A stretch of DNA of 64,000 nt from Sphingobacterium paucimobilis HER1398 (GTDB taxonomy: Bacteria; Bacteroidota; Bacteroidia; Sphingobacteriales; Sphingobacteriaceae), in the NCBI RefSeq assembly GCF_000416985.1, contig NZ_ATDL01000018.1:1-64000 (forward strand), in the 5' to 3' direction. Made by a program: the position numbers and the translations under genes. The stretch's first letter is position 1, and each line of letters begins with the position of its first letter. Shown here one piece after another: positions 46,064 through 54,615 of this stretch. The notes under the pieces were generated by a model. The model had not been told where the DNA came from. It worked only from the letters and a program-made list of their open reading frames with translations, and made no database searches.

Positions 46064-47344
46064 ATGGCTAAAATGGATATTCTCGTAGGTCTCCAATGGG
46101 GAGACGAAGGAAAAGGCAAGTTTATTGACAAGATATGTCCCAACTACCACGTTGTAGCACGTTATAATGGGGGAGCAAATGCAGGACATACGATTTTATG
46201 GAATGGTCACAAGATCACACTAAAACTATTACCTTCGGGTATCTTCTATCCCCACATCACCAATATCATCGGTAGCGGAGTCGTGATCAATCCGACGCAG
46301 CTCAACCAAGAGATCGAGCAGTTAGCCAGCATCAGTCCCGATCACGACGTCAAAAAACAACTCCTGATTTCTCAAAAAGCACACCTTGTACTGCCTACCG
46401 ACAAGTACCGCGATATGTATATGGAAGACTCGGAGCTATTCCGGACCATAGGAACCACCAAAAATGGTATCGGTCATGCTTATGCCAACAAAATGTTGCG
46501 CCAGGGTTTTAGAGTCGGCGATATCTATTCCGCAGACTTTGCGCATGATGTAGAGCAGGTAATGCGTCGCGAATATGAACAATTGAGTCATCTAGGCCAG
46601 GCTCTGCCCGATTTTAATGAAATACGCCGTGTATTCATGGCTGATATCGAACGATTAAAAGAGCTTGCTATAATAGACACAGAGATCTTTATCAACAAAG
46701 CGCTGAAAGAAGACAAGGCCGTACTTGCAGAAGGTGCACAGGCCACCATGCTGGATATCGATCACGGTACCTATCCGTACGTCACATCCTCCAATACCGT
46801 TGCTTCAGCCGCCTGTGTGAGCCTCGGCGTTTCTCCTCACAAAGTGGGCGAAATATACGGCGTACTAAAAGCCTACAACACCCGGGTCGGTGAAGGCCCG
46901 TTTCCGAGTGAGATTATCGGCGACTTGGGGGATGACCTTCGGATTAAGGGGAATGAATTTGGATCCAATACCAAACGTCCTCGACGTATCGGATGGCTTG
47001 ATCTGCCTGCGCTGCGGTACGCGATCATGCTCAATGGTATCACCCAATTGAGCATCACCAAATCCGATGTGCTAAACGGCATGGATATCGTTAATGTCTG
47101 TACCCACTACCAAATCGAGGGAAAATTGGTCTATGATTTTCCAACTGCACAGCAGATAAATGAAATAAAGCCCCACTGGAAGGTCTTCTCTGGATGGAAT
47201 ACAGACTTCTCCAAAATTAAGGAGCGCGAACAGCTGCCTTATGAACTCGACCAGTATATCAGTTATTTGGAATTGGAACTGGAGACGCCAATCTCCCACC
47301 TCTCAATCGGGCCGGAACGAGATGCCATCATCAGTCTGAAATAA
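46064..47344 (+). CDS. purA: Adenylosuccinate synthetase
   Basis: 426 residues. The GTP-binding start VGLQWGDEGKGKFIDKI, ARYNGGANAGHTI, EGAQATMLDIDHGTYPYVTS, and GVLKAYNTRVGEGPFPSEI are diagnostic. The enzyme joins IMP and aspartate using GTP in the first committed step to AMP. Length is normal for the family (about 425). It stands alone with its own promoter. Confidence 0.97.
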   Translation: MAKMDILVGLQWGDEGKGKFIDKICPNYHVVARYNGGANAGHTILWNGHKITLKLLPSGIFYPHITNIIGSGVVINPTQLNQEIEQLASISPDHDVKKQLLISQKAHLVLPTDKYRDMYMEDSELFRTIGTTKNGIGHAYANKMLRQGFRVGDIYSADFAHDVEQVMRREYEQLSHLGQALPDFNEIRRVFMADIERLKELAIIDTEIFINKALKEDKAVLAEGAQATMLDIDHGTYPYVTSSNTVASAACVSLGVSPHKVGEIYGVLKAYNTRVGEGPFPSEIIGDLGDDLRIKGNEFGSNTKRPRRIGWLDLPALRYAIMLNGITQLSITKSDVLNGMDIVNVCTHYQIEGKLVYDFPTAQQINEIKPHWKVFSGWNTDFSKIKEREQLPYELDQYISYLELELETPISHLSIGPERDAIISLK

Positions 47345-47435
47345 AAATATTTAAAAAGAACTAACAGAGCGCTCTATTTATAAGGATTAAACAGGTAATT
47401 ATTTGTAATTTTCATCCTGAAATCAAATACGTAAC

Positions 47436-48008
47436 ATGAAAGAACTTATTGCTTTTGTCGAAAAGTTTGGATCACTCAATGAACACGAGAAAGACATCAT
47501 CGGTAGTCTATTCAAACATACCCTAATAGCAAAAGGAGAGTACTTTGTAGAATGTGGCAGCATCAGCAAGCGAATAGCCTTTGTGGAGGATGGCGTATTT
47601 CGTTCGGTCTACTATAACAAGAAGGGAGACGATTTTACACGTTATTTTATTTATGAAGGCCGCTTTATTGGTGACCTTCATAACTTTCAGCTCCAAGCTC
47701 CATCTGATGACTGTATAGAAGCTGTGACGGATGCGAGTATCTGGTATATCGATAGGGAGAATTTTTCAACGCTTGAACAACAAGTCAGTACCTGGCCATT
47801 ATTGATCAGTAAGCTGTATGCTTTTGTAGCAGAGAGTAAACTGAAAATGGCAAGTACGATGAAAAACCTAGATGCCAGCGAACGGTACGAGCTTTTTTTG
47901 GGGCACTACCCTGGCCTGGCCAATCGAGTTCCCCTGAGTATGCTCGCTTCCTACCTCGGTATCACCGCCTCATCGCTCAGCCGAATCAGACGAACGACAG
48001 AAAATTAA
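47436..48008 (+). CDS. Crp/Fnr-family transcriptional regulator
   Basis: 190 residues with a beta-roll sensor (about 20-115) and C-terminal HTH (PLSMLASYLGITASSLSRIR). It is related to the regulator at 41285 but not closely. The downstream gene at 48032 starts 23 bases after its stop, suggesting a two-gene unit. Confidence 0.82.
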   Translation: MKELIAFVEKFGSLNEHEKDIIGSLFKHTLIAKGEYFVECGSISKRIAFVEDGVFRSVYYNKKGDDFTRYFIYEGRFIGDLHNFQLQAPSDDCIEAVTDASIWYIDRENFSTLEQQVSTWPLLISKLYAFVAESKLKMASTMKNLDASERYELFLGHYPGLANRVPLSMLASYLGITASSLSRIRRTTEN

Positions 48009-48031
48009 CAGATAAACTATAGATCACTGCA

Positions 48032-48592
48032 ATGAAAAGCAACACCTTATCAGCCGAGCAGATCAGGGAACTGGCGGCAACTTTAAAAGAGCGTTTCGAA
48101 AAGAATAGGAATCGTCATGCGTCATTAAGATGGGAAGAGGTATGGAACAAAGTCAGTTCCGATCCACATAAAATCACTTCTTTATATCATATGGAACAGA
48201 CAGAAGGTCAACCGGATGTAATTGGCTACGATGAGAAGAAATCTGAATACCTTTTCTGCGACTGTGCTCCTGAGAGTCCAAAGGGACGCCGATCTGTTTG
48301 TTATGACCACCAAGCGCTAGAGTCCCGTAAGGAACACAAGCCCAAACACAGTGCTACAGCTATGGCCGCAGAGATGGGGATAGCACTATTGACAGAGGCC
48401 GAATATCAACAATTGCAACAATTGGGTGAATTTGACCTGAAGACATCCAGCTGGTTACATACTCCCGAGGACATACGGAGCCGAGGAGGTGCTATCTTCG
48501 GAGACAAACGTTTTGGCCGCACCTTTATATATCACAATGGAGCCGAATCATACTATGCAGCCAGAGGGTTTCGAGGAATACTTCGCGTCTGA
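48032..48592 (+). CDS. DUF4256-family protein
   Basis: 186 residues matching DUF4256: RFEKNRNRHASLRWEEVWNK, EQTEGQPDVIGYDEKKSEYL, FCDCAPESPKGRRSVCYD and SSWLHTPEDIRSRGGAIFGD. No transmembrane or signal segments. The family has no known function. Cotranscribed with a Crp-like regulator. Confidence 0.8.
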   Translation: MKSNTLSAEQIRELAATLKERFEKNRNRHASLRWEEVWNKVSSDPHKITSLYHMEQTEGQPDVIGYDEKKSEYLFCDCAPESPKGRRSVCYDHQALESRKEHKPKHSATAMAAEMGIALLTEAEYQQLQQLGEFDLKTSSWLHTPEDIRSRGGAIFGDKRFGRTFIYHNGAESYYAARGFRGILRV

Positions 48593-48604
48593 TCTGAAAA
48601 TAAA

Positions 48605-48640
48605 ATTCCTCCCTGCTCTTACTCAAGCCCAGGGAGGAAT
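48605..48640. terminator. Hairpin between convergent genes
   Basis: An 11-bp perfect stem ATTCCTCCCTG / CAGGGAGGAAT with a 14-base loop between DUF4256 and the TonB receptor gene; no long T run, so a weak or bidirectional terminator. Confidence 0.5.
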
Positions 48641-48661
48641 AAACCCGATATCGGTATTAAA

Positions 48662-50533
48662 CTACTTGTGCTTCCATTGATAACGGAGGCCCGCTGTATA
48701 CCATCGTCCAGGCATAGGTACAGCTGCTGTTTCTTTATAGCGCTGATTTAATAAATTCGTCCCCTCTACATAAAAGCTCCATTGGCCAAGACGGTATCCC
48801 ACTCTCAAGTCGGTGATAAAATAAGGGTCATTACGTTCTCTCTTTATCCACCTGTTACCCAAACTGAAATCCAATCTATTGACTTGATACAACGCGCGCA
48901 GCAAGGTCTGGTGTTTTAGACTCTCCACCACATACATCGAGGTCACATCTTCAGCATAAGTCATTTCTTTAGGCTTCAGATAACTATAACTCACATCGTA
49001 CTTTAATCGTTGCTGATCCGCTATAGTAAAGACCTGTCCAAAGCCGACATTCACCCCAAACATCTTATTGTCACCAAAGTTAAAAGGCTTATATGGATCA
49101 TTCTCATTATCACGGATACGATCTATAAAATTGGAGATATTTCGATAAAAAACTCCTCCCTGCAGGTAGATATCCGGCTTTTCATAGCGCAAAGCCAACT
49201 CATACTGCCATGCATTCTCAGACTTTAGCTCCGCATTCCCTATATTGCCCTTTTGCTTAAGGTAGAGATCCGTATAGGTTGGGATCCGCTGGCTAGAACC
49301 CAAGCTGAACGATGCCTTCCAAGTATTGGTGATACTGTAGCCTACGTCTATACCTGGAAATACCTGCCAACCATACTGCGTATTATAATTGAGATACGTT
49401 CCGATATTCAACAACAAGCGATCGAAGGCTTCTGTCTTATACTCCGTATATACACCATGGTTATAACGGTCATGCTCGCCCAGGTTGGTACTCTCAATCT
49501 CTTCATAACGGCTTTCCAATCCAAAACCAAAATCACCAATCCGGGTATGGAGCATACTGTTCAGTTCAAAACTATATACGTTAGTCTCGTGTTCCGATCT
49601 CGCTGTCGATAGGTCATTCCTAAAATAGCGATAGTCATCCTTATTCCCTCTATAGCTGATGCGGGGTCTTAGTTGAAAATTGTCACTCAGTTGATGCGTA
49701 CTTCCCAAAGACAGCATCGCCGTCTTGACTATCTCATAAGATTCTTTGTCCCCCGGAGCAGCATAAAAGCCATTAGCCCCAAATGCATTGTAAAGATAGC
49801 CCGCCATAAGGTCCACTTCATCCTTTGCCCCCAATACATACTTGCCCTGATAGAAAGCTTTTACATTTTCTGTTGCCGTATTATAGCGCTGTCCGTTGGA
49901 TTTGCCGCCCCCTACGGATATCAGATTTTGCACCTGTGCATTGCCGATATTGGCCACAGCTTGCAGATCGCCTCCACCATATATACCTGTTCCATCGCCT
50001 TCCTCTTTTCCTGAAAACGAAGAACCTCCCTGAACACGTACTGACACATCTGTACCCGTCTGCGGCCTCGTAATAATATTAACGGCTCCCGTCAGTGCAT
50101 TAATACCGTACACACGAGCAGCAGGCCCCTTTAAGACTTCAATGCGTTCGACAGCATCCAGACTCACCGGTATATTCATCGAATGATGCGCCGTCTGTAC
50201 ATCGGATACTTTTACACCATTGATCAATATAAGCGCCTGTTCAAAGGATCCCCCATCAATATTGATGTCCGCCTGCGCGCCAAATGGCCCACGCTGCCGC
50301 ACATCTATTCCAGGAATATAACTCAGCACCTCATTAATAGAACGTACCGGCATCTTGGCGATATCCTCCCGTTGAATAATCTGGATATTACGGTTCCTCT
50401 TGTTAAAAGGAATCTGCAATCGATTCTCAGAAATAACAACTTCATGGAGAGATGTGGTGTCCGAAGCTCCTATCTGTGCTTTGATAGATACTGAAAGCGC
50501 CGTTAACGGCAGGATTAAAAATAGTCTTTTCAT
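48662..50533 (-). CDS. TonB-dependent outer-membrane receptor (BtuB-like size)
   Basis: 623 residues from the ATG giving MKRLFLILPLTALSVSIKAQ, a good signal peptide. A plug follows (HEVVISENRLQIPF, INEVLSYIPGIDVRQRGPFG, VERIEVLKGPAARVYGINAL) and then a 22-strand-type barrel ending in MPGRWYTAGLRYQWKHK. It lacks the SusC-type N-terminal extension, so it resembles vitamin or siderophore receptors. It is divergent from the MocR-like regulator gene (about 80 bases), which probably controls it. The ligand is unknown. Confidence 0.88.
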   Translation of the reverse strand: MKRLFLILPLTALSVSIKAQIGASDTTSLHEVVISENRLQIPFNKRNRNIQIIQREDIAKMPVRSINEVLSYIPGIDVRQRGPFGAQADINIDGGSFEQALILINGVKVSDVQTAHHSMNIPVSLDAVERIEVLKGPAARVYGINALTGAVNIITRPQTGTDVSVRVQGGSSFSGKEEGDGTGIYGGGDLQAVANIGNAQVQNLISVGGGKSNGQRYNTATENVKAFYQGKYVLGAKDEVDLMAGYLYNAFGANGFYAAPGDKESYEIVKTAMLSLGSTHQLSDNFQLRPRISYRGNKDDYRYFRNDLSTARSEHETNVYSFELNSMLHTRIGDFGFGLESRYEEIESTNLGEHDRYNHGVYTEYKTEAFDRLLLNIGTYLNYNTQYGWQVFPGIDVGYSITNTWKASFSLGSSQRIPTYTDLYLKQKGNIGNAELKSENAWQYELALRYEKPDIYLQGGVFYRNISNFIDRIRDNENDPYKPFNFGDNKMFGVNVGFGQVFTIADQQRLKYDVSYSYLKPKEMTYAEDVTSMYVVESLKHQTLLRALYQVNRLDFSLGNRWIKRERNDPYFITDLRVGYRLGQWSFYVEGTNLLNQRYKETAAVPMPGRWYTAGLRYQWKHK

Positions 50534-50614
50534 TAAAGTATCGAATTGTATTTGTTTTGTTGAGCGCAAAAGTCATATCTTTCCGGAACATTTGAATAGT
50601 CCACTTTCAACAAT

Positions 50615-52099
50615 ATGAGTAGTCCGGTTTTACTTTCCTTATCCAGTTTTGTTCAATTAGATCGAAATGCCTCCACCCCACTTTTTATACAACTCGCCCA
50701 ACAGATCATCAATGGGATACAGCGGGGCTATCTTACGGCCGGAGCAAAGCTTCCAGGAACGCGACTCGTAGGCGATCAACTCGGGCTGCACCGCAAGACG
50801 GTTATAGCGGCATACGATGAACTGGAGGCTCAGGGATGGATCGACATCATTCCCAACAAAGGAACTTTTGTTCTCCAACAAAGCCGAGTAAAACAATCTA
50901 TCCCCTCCACCAAACCTCCTATCTCGACGACACAGTACCCCATAAAGACTGGATATGACATCCAAATATCCAATATCCTGGACAATCCATTTGAGGAAAA
51001 CCGTGCGCCCTATTTCTTCTCCGATGGCACCACTGATATACGGCTTACACAAGTAAGAAACCTTTCGTTGCAGTACAGCTCATCCATGAATCGTAAAGGC
51101 AGTTTACAAAGGATGTCGCAGTACCACGAGAATGGAAGTATCTTCTTTAAAGAACAATTGAGCAATTATCTCAACCTCTCCAGAGGGCTTCATATTTCTA
51201 AACATAATCTACTGATCACAAGGAGCTCCGAGATGAGTATATACATCATTGCTAAAGTCATTCTTAAGCCCTTGGATAAGGTCATCGTGGCCGAGCTGAG
51301 CAATTTTGCGGTAAATATGACCCTACTGCAAGCCGGTGCCACATTAGAGACCATCCCTTTGGACAAAGAAGGAATTTCGATAGAAGCATTAAAACAGAAA
51401 TTAAAGACTGGTCGGATACGCATGCTTTACATTACCCCACATCACCATTATCCGACGACGGTCACACTGAGCGCAAAACGCCGTTTGGAACTGCTGCAAT
51501 TGGCAAATGAATATGGCTTCATTATTGTCGAAGATGACTACGATTACGACTTTCACTATGAAAAAGCCGCAGTCCTGCCTTTAGCCAGTGCCGATACCAA
51601 CGGAATGGTCATCTACACCGGGACCTTGGGACAATCATTGGCGCCTGCATTCCGGACCGGTTTTGTAGTGGCCCCACAGAACCTCATACAGGAAATGAAC
51701 AAATATCTAGGCATCATCGATAGGCAGGGCGATATCATTATGGAACAGACCTTGGGTGAGATGATCGAAGAAGGTGAAATACATCGACATTTAAAAAAGT
51801 CGCTCAAAGTATATAGAGAACGGCGTGATCACATGTCTGACTTGCTACAGGACATGCTGGAAGACTATGTCTCCTTTGATACGCCCAATGGAGGACTCGC
51901 TACCTGGGTACAGTTTCATCAGATCAAGTCGCTGATGACCATAAAGGAAAAATGCCTAAAACAGGGGCTTTTGATACCACGTCATACCCTCTACCAAAAC
52001 AAACAAATATCAGCCATGCGTATGGGCTTCGGTCATATGGATAATCTCGAAATGGAACAGAGTATCTCGATTCTTAAAAACGCCTTAGCGTCTTTTTGA
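50615..52099 (+). CDS. MocR/GabR-type regulator with PLP-fold domain lacking the PLP lysine
   Basis: 494 residues. An N-terminal GntR winged helix (PLFIQLAQQIINGIQRGYLT, GLHRKTVIAAYDELEAQGWI) is joined to a fold-type I aminotransferase-like domain (residues about 135-490; IIVEDDYDYDFHYE). In GabR and other MocR proteins the cofactor lysine lies in GTFSKSL; the aligned stretch here is GTLGQSLAP, with Gln for Lys. PLP cannot form the internal Schiff base, so the protein may bind PLP loosely or sense another ligand. It is divergent from a TonB receptor and 36 bases before a TPR-HTH gene. Confidence 0.88.
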   Translation: MSSPVLLSLSSFVQLDRNASTPLFIQLAQQIINGIQRGYLTAGAKLPGTRLVGDQLGLHRKTVIAAYDELEAQGWIDIIPNKGTFVLQQSRVKQSIPSTKPPISTTQYPIKTGYDIQISNILDNPFEENRAPYFFSDGTTDIRLTQVRNLSLQYSSSMNRKGSLQRMSQYHENGSIFFKEQLSNYLNLSRGLHISKHNLLITRSSEMSIYIIAKVILKPLDKVIVAELSNFAVNMTLLQAGATLETIPLDKEGISIEALKQKLKTGRIRMLYITPHHHYPTTVTLSAKRRLELLQLANEYGFIIVEDDYDYDFHYEKAAVLPLASADTNGMVIYTGTLGQSLAPAFRTGFVVAPQNLIQEMNKYLGIIDRQGDIIMEQTLGEMIEEGEIHRHLKKSLKVYRERRDHMSDLLQDMLEDYVSFDTPNGGLATWVQFHQIKSLMTIKEKCLKQGLLIPRHTLYQNKQISAMRMGFGHMDNLEMEQSISILKNALASF

Positions 52100-52135
52100 G
52101 TTTTGGTAAAAAAAAAGCTAAATTGCAGCCTGTCT

Positions 52136-53866
52136 ATGTGTATTATCAGAAACATCATAACCTTCATTATACTCAGCTTATTTTCAACCCTTAGAGCCGA
52201 AGTGCCTGATTTGAAAATACAGTTGAACAGCATCGCCGACACAAAAAAACAAATAGAATATTGTCTCGCATTAGATACGAGAAAGGATGGTATTGTCGAT
52301 TCGAACTATCTGAAAGAGTATCTACGCCCCCTTCTTCAGCACAAAAACAAAGGCCTTCAGGTTGCTTACTATCTCCTGTTAGCAGATGCCGCTTCTATTA
52401 TATTCGACCAGGTAAATCCCGTAACAGACGCTTACTTTAACCAGGCGATGGGGATTGCGGAGCAGAGTGGCGTGCAGGAATACCGCTTATTGCCCCTGAT
52501 ACGAAGAGGATATTATTATTTTACCTATCGAGAGATATCCGCCGCGCTCCCCTATTTTCTCTCGGCATCCAATCTAGTCCAGGAGGCAAACTTGGACCAA
52601 GTCGCAATGGCAGCACGTCACCTGCAATGGATGGCTAATTTTTATGGCTATATAGGTAATTCCACAAAAGCTCTTGAATATTACAAGAAGGCCGTTAACT
52701 ATGCGCCCAAAGACACAAGACAGACTATCGATATTCTGAACGCCATAGGTGTCTATTATTATAGAGACAGTATATATGATAAGGCACACCACTATTACAA
52801 AGAAGGGCTGAAAGTAGCAGAACGAACAAAGGATACGGTATGGATGGGTATACTGCAAGGTAATATTGGCAACATCCTTCTGGCCAAAGGAGATACCAGC
52901 CAAGCCATTGTGCTATCCGAAATGAATGTAAAAACATCGCTAAAATACGAGGATTTCAGTGATGCTATGCGTACGCTGTTGGGATTGGCCGAGATTGCAG
53001 TTGCTCAAAAGCGATGGAACCAAGCGAAAGCATATTTGGCGCAGGCAGAGGTCTACTTCGAGCCCAAACCCTTCTTTTTGATGTATAAAACGGCTGCTTA
53101 CGAATTGAAAGCCAAAATTGCACAGGCCGAAGGTAATAAAACGGAGGCGATTTACTACCTGAATCAATTTATAACATACAACGATTCTACACAACAACAA
53201 AAAGACAGCGAACGCCTTCAACAGGCGACATGGAACTGGGAGGCTGAACGCTTTAACCTCGCCATAACCGAAGCGGAAAATAAAAGAAAACAAGACCGCT
53301 TTCGTGACCTCAGTATAAGTATCGTCTTGATTCTGACACTCCTATCCATCACACTGCTGATACATAGATCGAGGCAACGTATTCGGATAAAAACCATAAA
53401 GCTGGAAAAGGATCAGCTCGCACTCCTACTAGAGAAAGAACTGCTGGACAACCAACTGATACAAGCTAAAACGGAGATGGAAGACTTTCTCTTACGCATA
53501 AAAGAGAACGAGAAGATTATACAAGATCTGGGAAGAAAACTAGCTAACGCTCAAGTGAACCATCAAAATGATCATGTTGACGAAATACAGGAAAGCCTCA
53601 ACCAGATGCTGGACTCCCATATGATGACCGATGAGCGCTGGTACAGATTTAAATCTTTATTTGACACCACCCATCCTGGTTTTTTTGAAGAGATCACTGT
53701 ACGCTATCCCAATATATCCGAAAACAACCTTAGATTATTGACATTGAGTAAGCTTAATCTAAATAATCAAAGTATTGCACACCTATTGGGCATATCGCTT
53801 GATGGCGTAAAAAAAGCAAAGCAAAGGCTACGCAAAAAGATAAGCCAGACAGCAGCTGACCATTAA
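52136..53866 (+). CDS. Exported/membrane TPR protein with C-terminal LuxR-like HTH
   Basis: 576 residues from ATG 52136 (MCIIRNIITFIILSLFST), a signal sequence; the TTG at 52103 is less likely. Residues about 90-400 hold TPR repeats (ALEYYKKAVNYAPKDT, DKAHHYYKEGLKVAERTK, GNIGNILLAKGDTSQAIVL). A membrane helix near 400 (SISIVLILTLLSITLLI), a coiled coil, and a C-terminal HTH (ISENNLRLLTLSKLNLNNQS, then IAHLLGISLDGVKKAK) follow. This is the common Bacteroidota architecture of a membrane sensor with a cytosolic DNA-binding tail. It follows the MocR gene closely. Confidence 0.8.
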   Translation: MCIIRNIITFIILSLFSTLRAEVPDLKIQLNSIADTKKQIEYCLALDTRKDGIVDSNYLKEYLRPLLQHKNKGLQVAYYLLLADAASIIFDQVNPVTDAYFNQAMGIAEQSGVQEYRLLPLIRRGYYYFTYREISAALPYFLSASNLVQEANLDQVAMAARHLQWMANFYGYIGNSTKALEYYKKAVNYAPKDTRQTIDILNAIGVYYYRDSIYDKAHHYYKEGLKVAERTKDTVWMGILQGNIGNILLAKGDTSQAIVLSEMNVKTSLKYEDFSDAMRTLLGLAEIAVAQKRWNQAKAYLAQAEVYFEPKPFFLMYKTAAYELKAKIAQAEGNKTEAIYYLNQFITYNDSTQQQKDSERLQQATWNWEAERFNLAITEAENKRKQDRFRDLSISIVLILTLLSITLLIHRSRQRIRIKTIKLEKDQLALLLEKELLDNQLIQAKTEMEDFLLRIKENEKIIQDLGRKLANAQVNHQNDHVDEIQESLNQMLDSHMMTDERWYRFKSLFDTTHPGFFEEITVRYPNISENNLRLLTLSKLNLNNQSIAHLLGISLDGVKKAKQRLRKKISQTAADH

Positions 53867-53872
53867 ATAAAA

Positions 53873-53901
53873 ACAGCTTCGATTCATCTAATCGAAGCTG
53901 T
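53873..53901. terminator. Bidirectional terminator between TPR-HTH and lipoprotein genes
   Basis: A 12-bp perfect stem ACAGCTTCGATT / AATCGAAGCTGT with a 5-base loop directly after the TPR gene stop; the convergent lipoprotein gene ends 25 bases further. Confidence 0.75.
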
Positions 53902-53925
53902 CCTATTTCATTCTCAAGTGTACAC

Positions 53926-54570
53926 TTATTTTCCTTCAAAAGCCGCTACAAACTGCTTCCGGAAAGTAGAATCTTTTTCTGAAAACTCGAATGCCTTACG
54001 GTACGTATCCACTACCCCAAAGATCTCTGCAGGCTCTCCCGCTCCATTTTCAAAGAACAGCTTAAAACTATATGTGGATGGTTTCGTCAAGTCCACAGCC
54101 GTCTTATTGGAAGAGAACACGGTCGGCAATATCACCCCTTCCGTCATTTTATCAGCTGTTGGCAATTTGAACATGGTGCCTAAAGCTTTGACAAATGCAT
54201 CTGAGGAGCCGCCCAACGATGAAAACTTAATAGATCCTTTCACAAATCCCGCCTTTTGATCGACCTTACCATCGTTGGTAAGACCTGGCTTAATATCCTT
54301 CAAGACTTCAATCTTTAAGCCCACGGTATCTTTGTCAAACAACGACTTGGCCGTATAGATCATCGAAGAATCTGTACTGGTTTCTTCTGTAAAGCGTAAA
54401 AACAACGTTTGCTTGTCAGCTTCCTTATTATTGGTCAACTGCTCGATAGAAGCCGTATTTTTTGTAGAATCGCCCGTAGTAGATTTATTCTCTTGACTGG
54501 CATTATTACAAGAGCCCATTGTTACAGCAAAGGCTACTCCTAGTCCTAAAAACGAATTAAGTGATTTCAT
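53926..54570 (-). CDS. Lipoprotein of unknown function
   Basis: 214 residues with lipobox VTMGSC (about residue 21) and a Ser/Thr/Asn-rich linker (QENKSTTGDSTKNTAS). The mature domain (about 55-214) is mostly strands and not recognised (QTLFLRFTEETSTDSSMIYT; LKIEVLKDIKPGLTNDGKVD). No motif of enzyme or transporter. It shares the strand of the FAD/Fe-S gene and lies downstream of it, 45 bases after its stop; cotranscription is possible. Confidence 0.6.
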   Translation of the reverse strand: MKSLNSFLGLGVAFAVTMGSCNNASQENKSTTGDSTKNTASIEQLTNNKEADKQTLFLRFTEETSTDSSMIYTAKSLFDKDTVGLKIEVLKDIKPGLTNDGKVDQKAGFVKGSIKFSSLGGSSDAFVKALGTMFKLPTADKMTEGVILPTVFSSNKTAVDLTKPSTYSFKLFFENGAGEPAEIFGVVDTYRKAFEFSEKDSTFRKQFVAAFEGK

Positions 54571-54615
54571 AAAATTTCTATTTTATTGTGAAACAATTAA
54601 GATACGACATTGTTT

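Noticed and set aside
50597..50625. TAGTCC direct repeat as a firm MocR operator
   Set aside because: Only six bases, and one copy is inside the coding sequence; kept only as a hint in the MocR finding.
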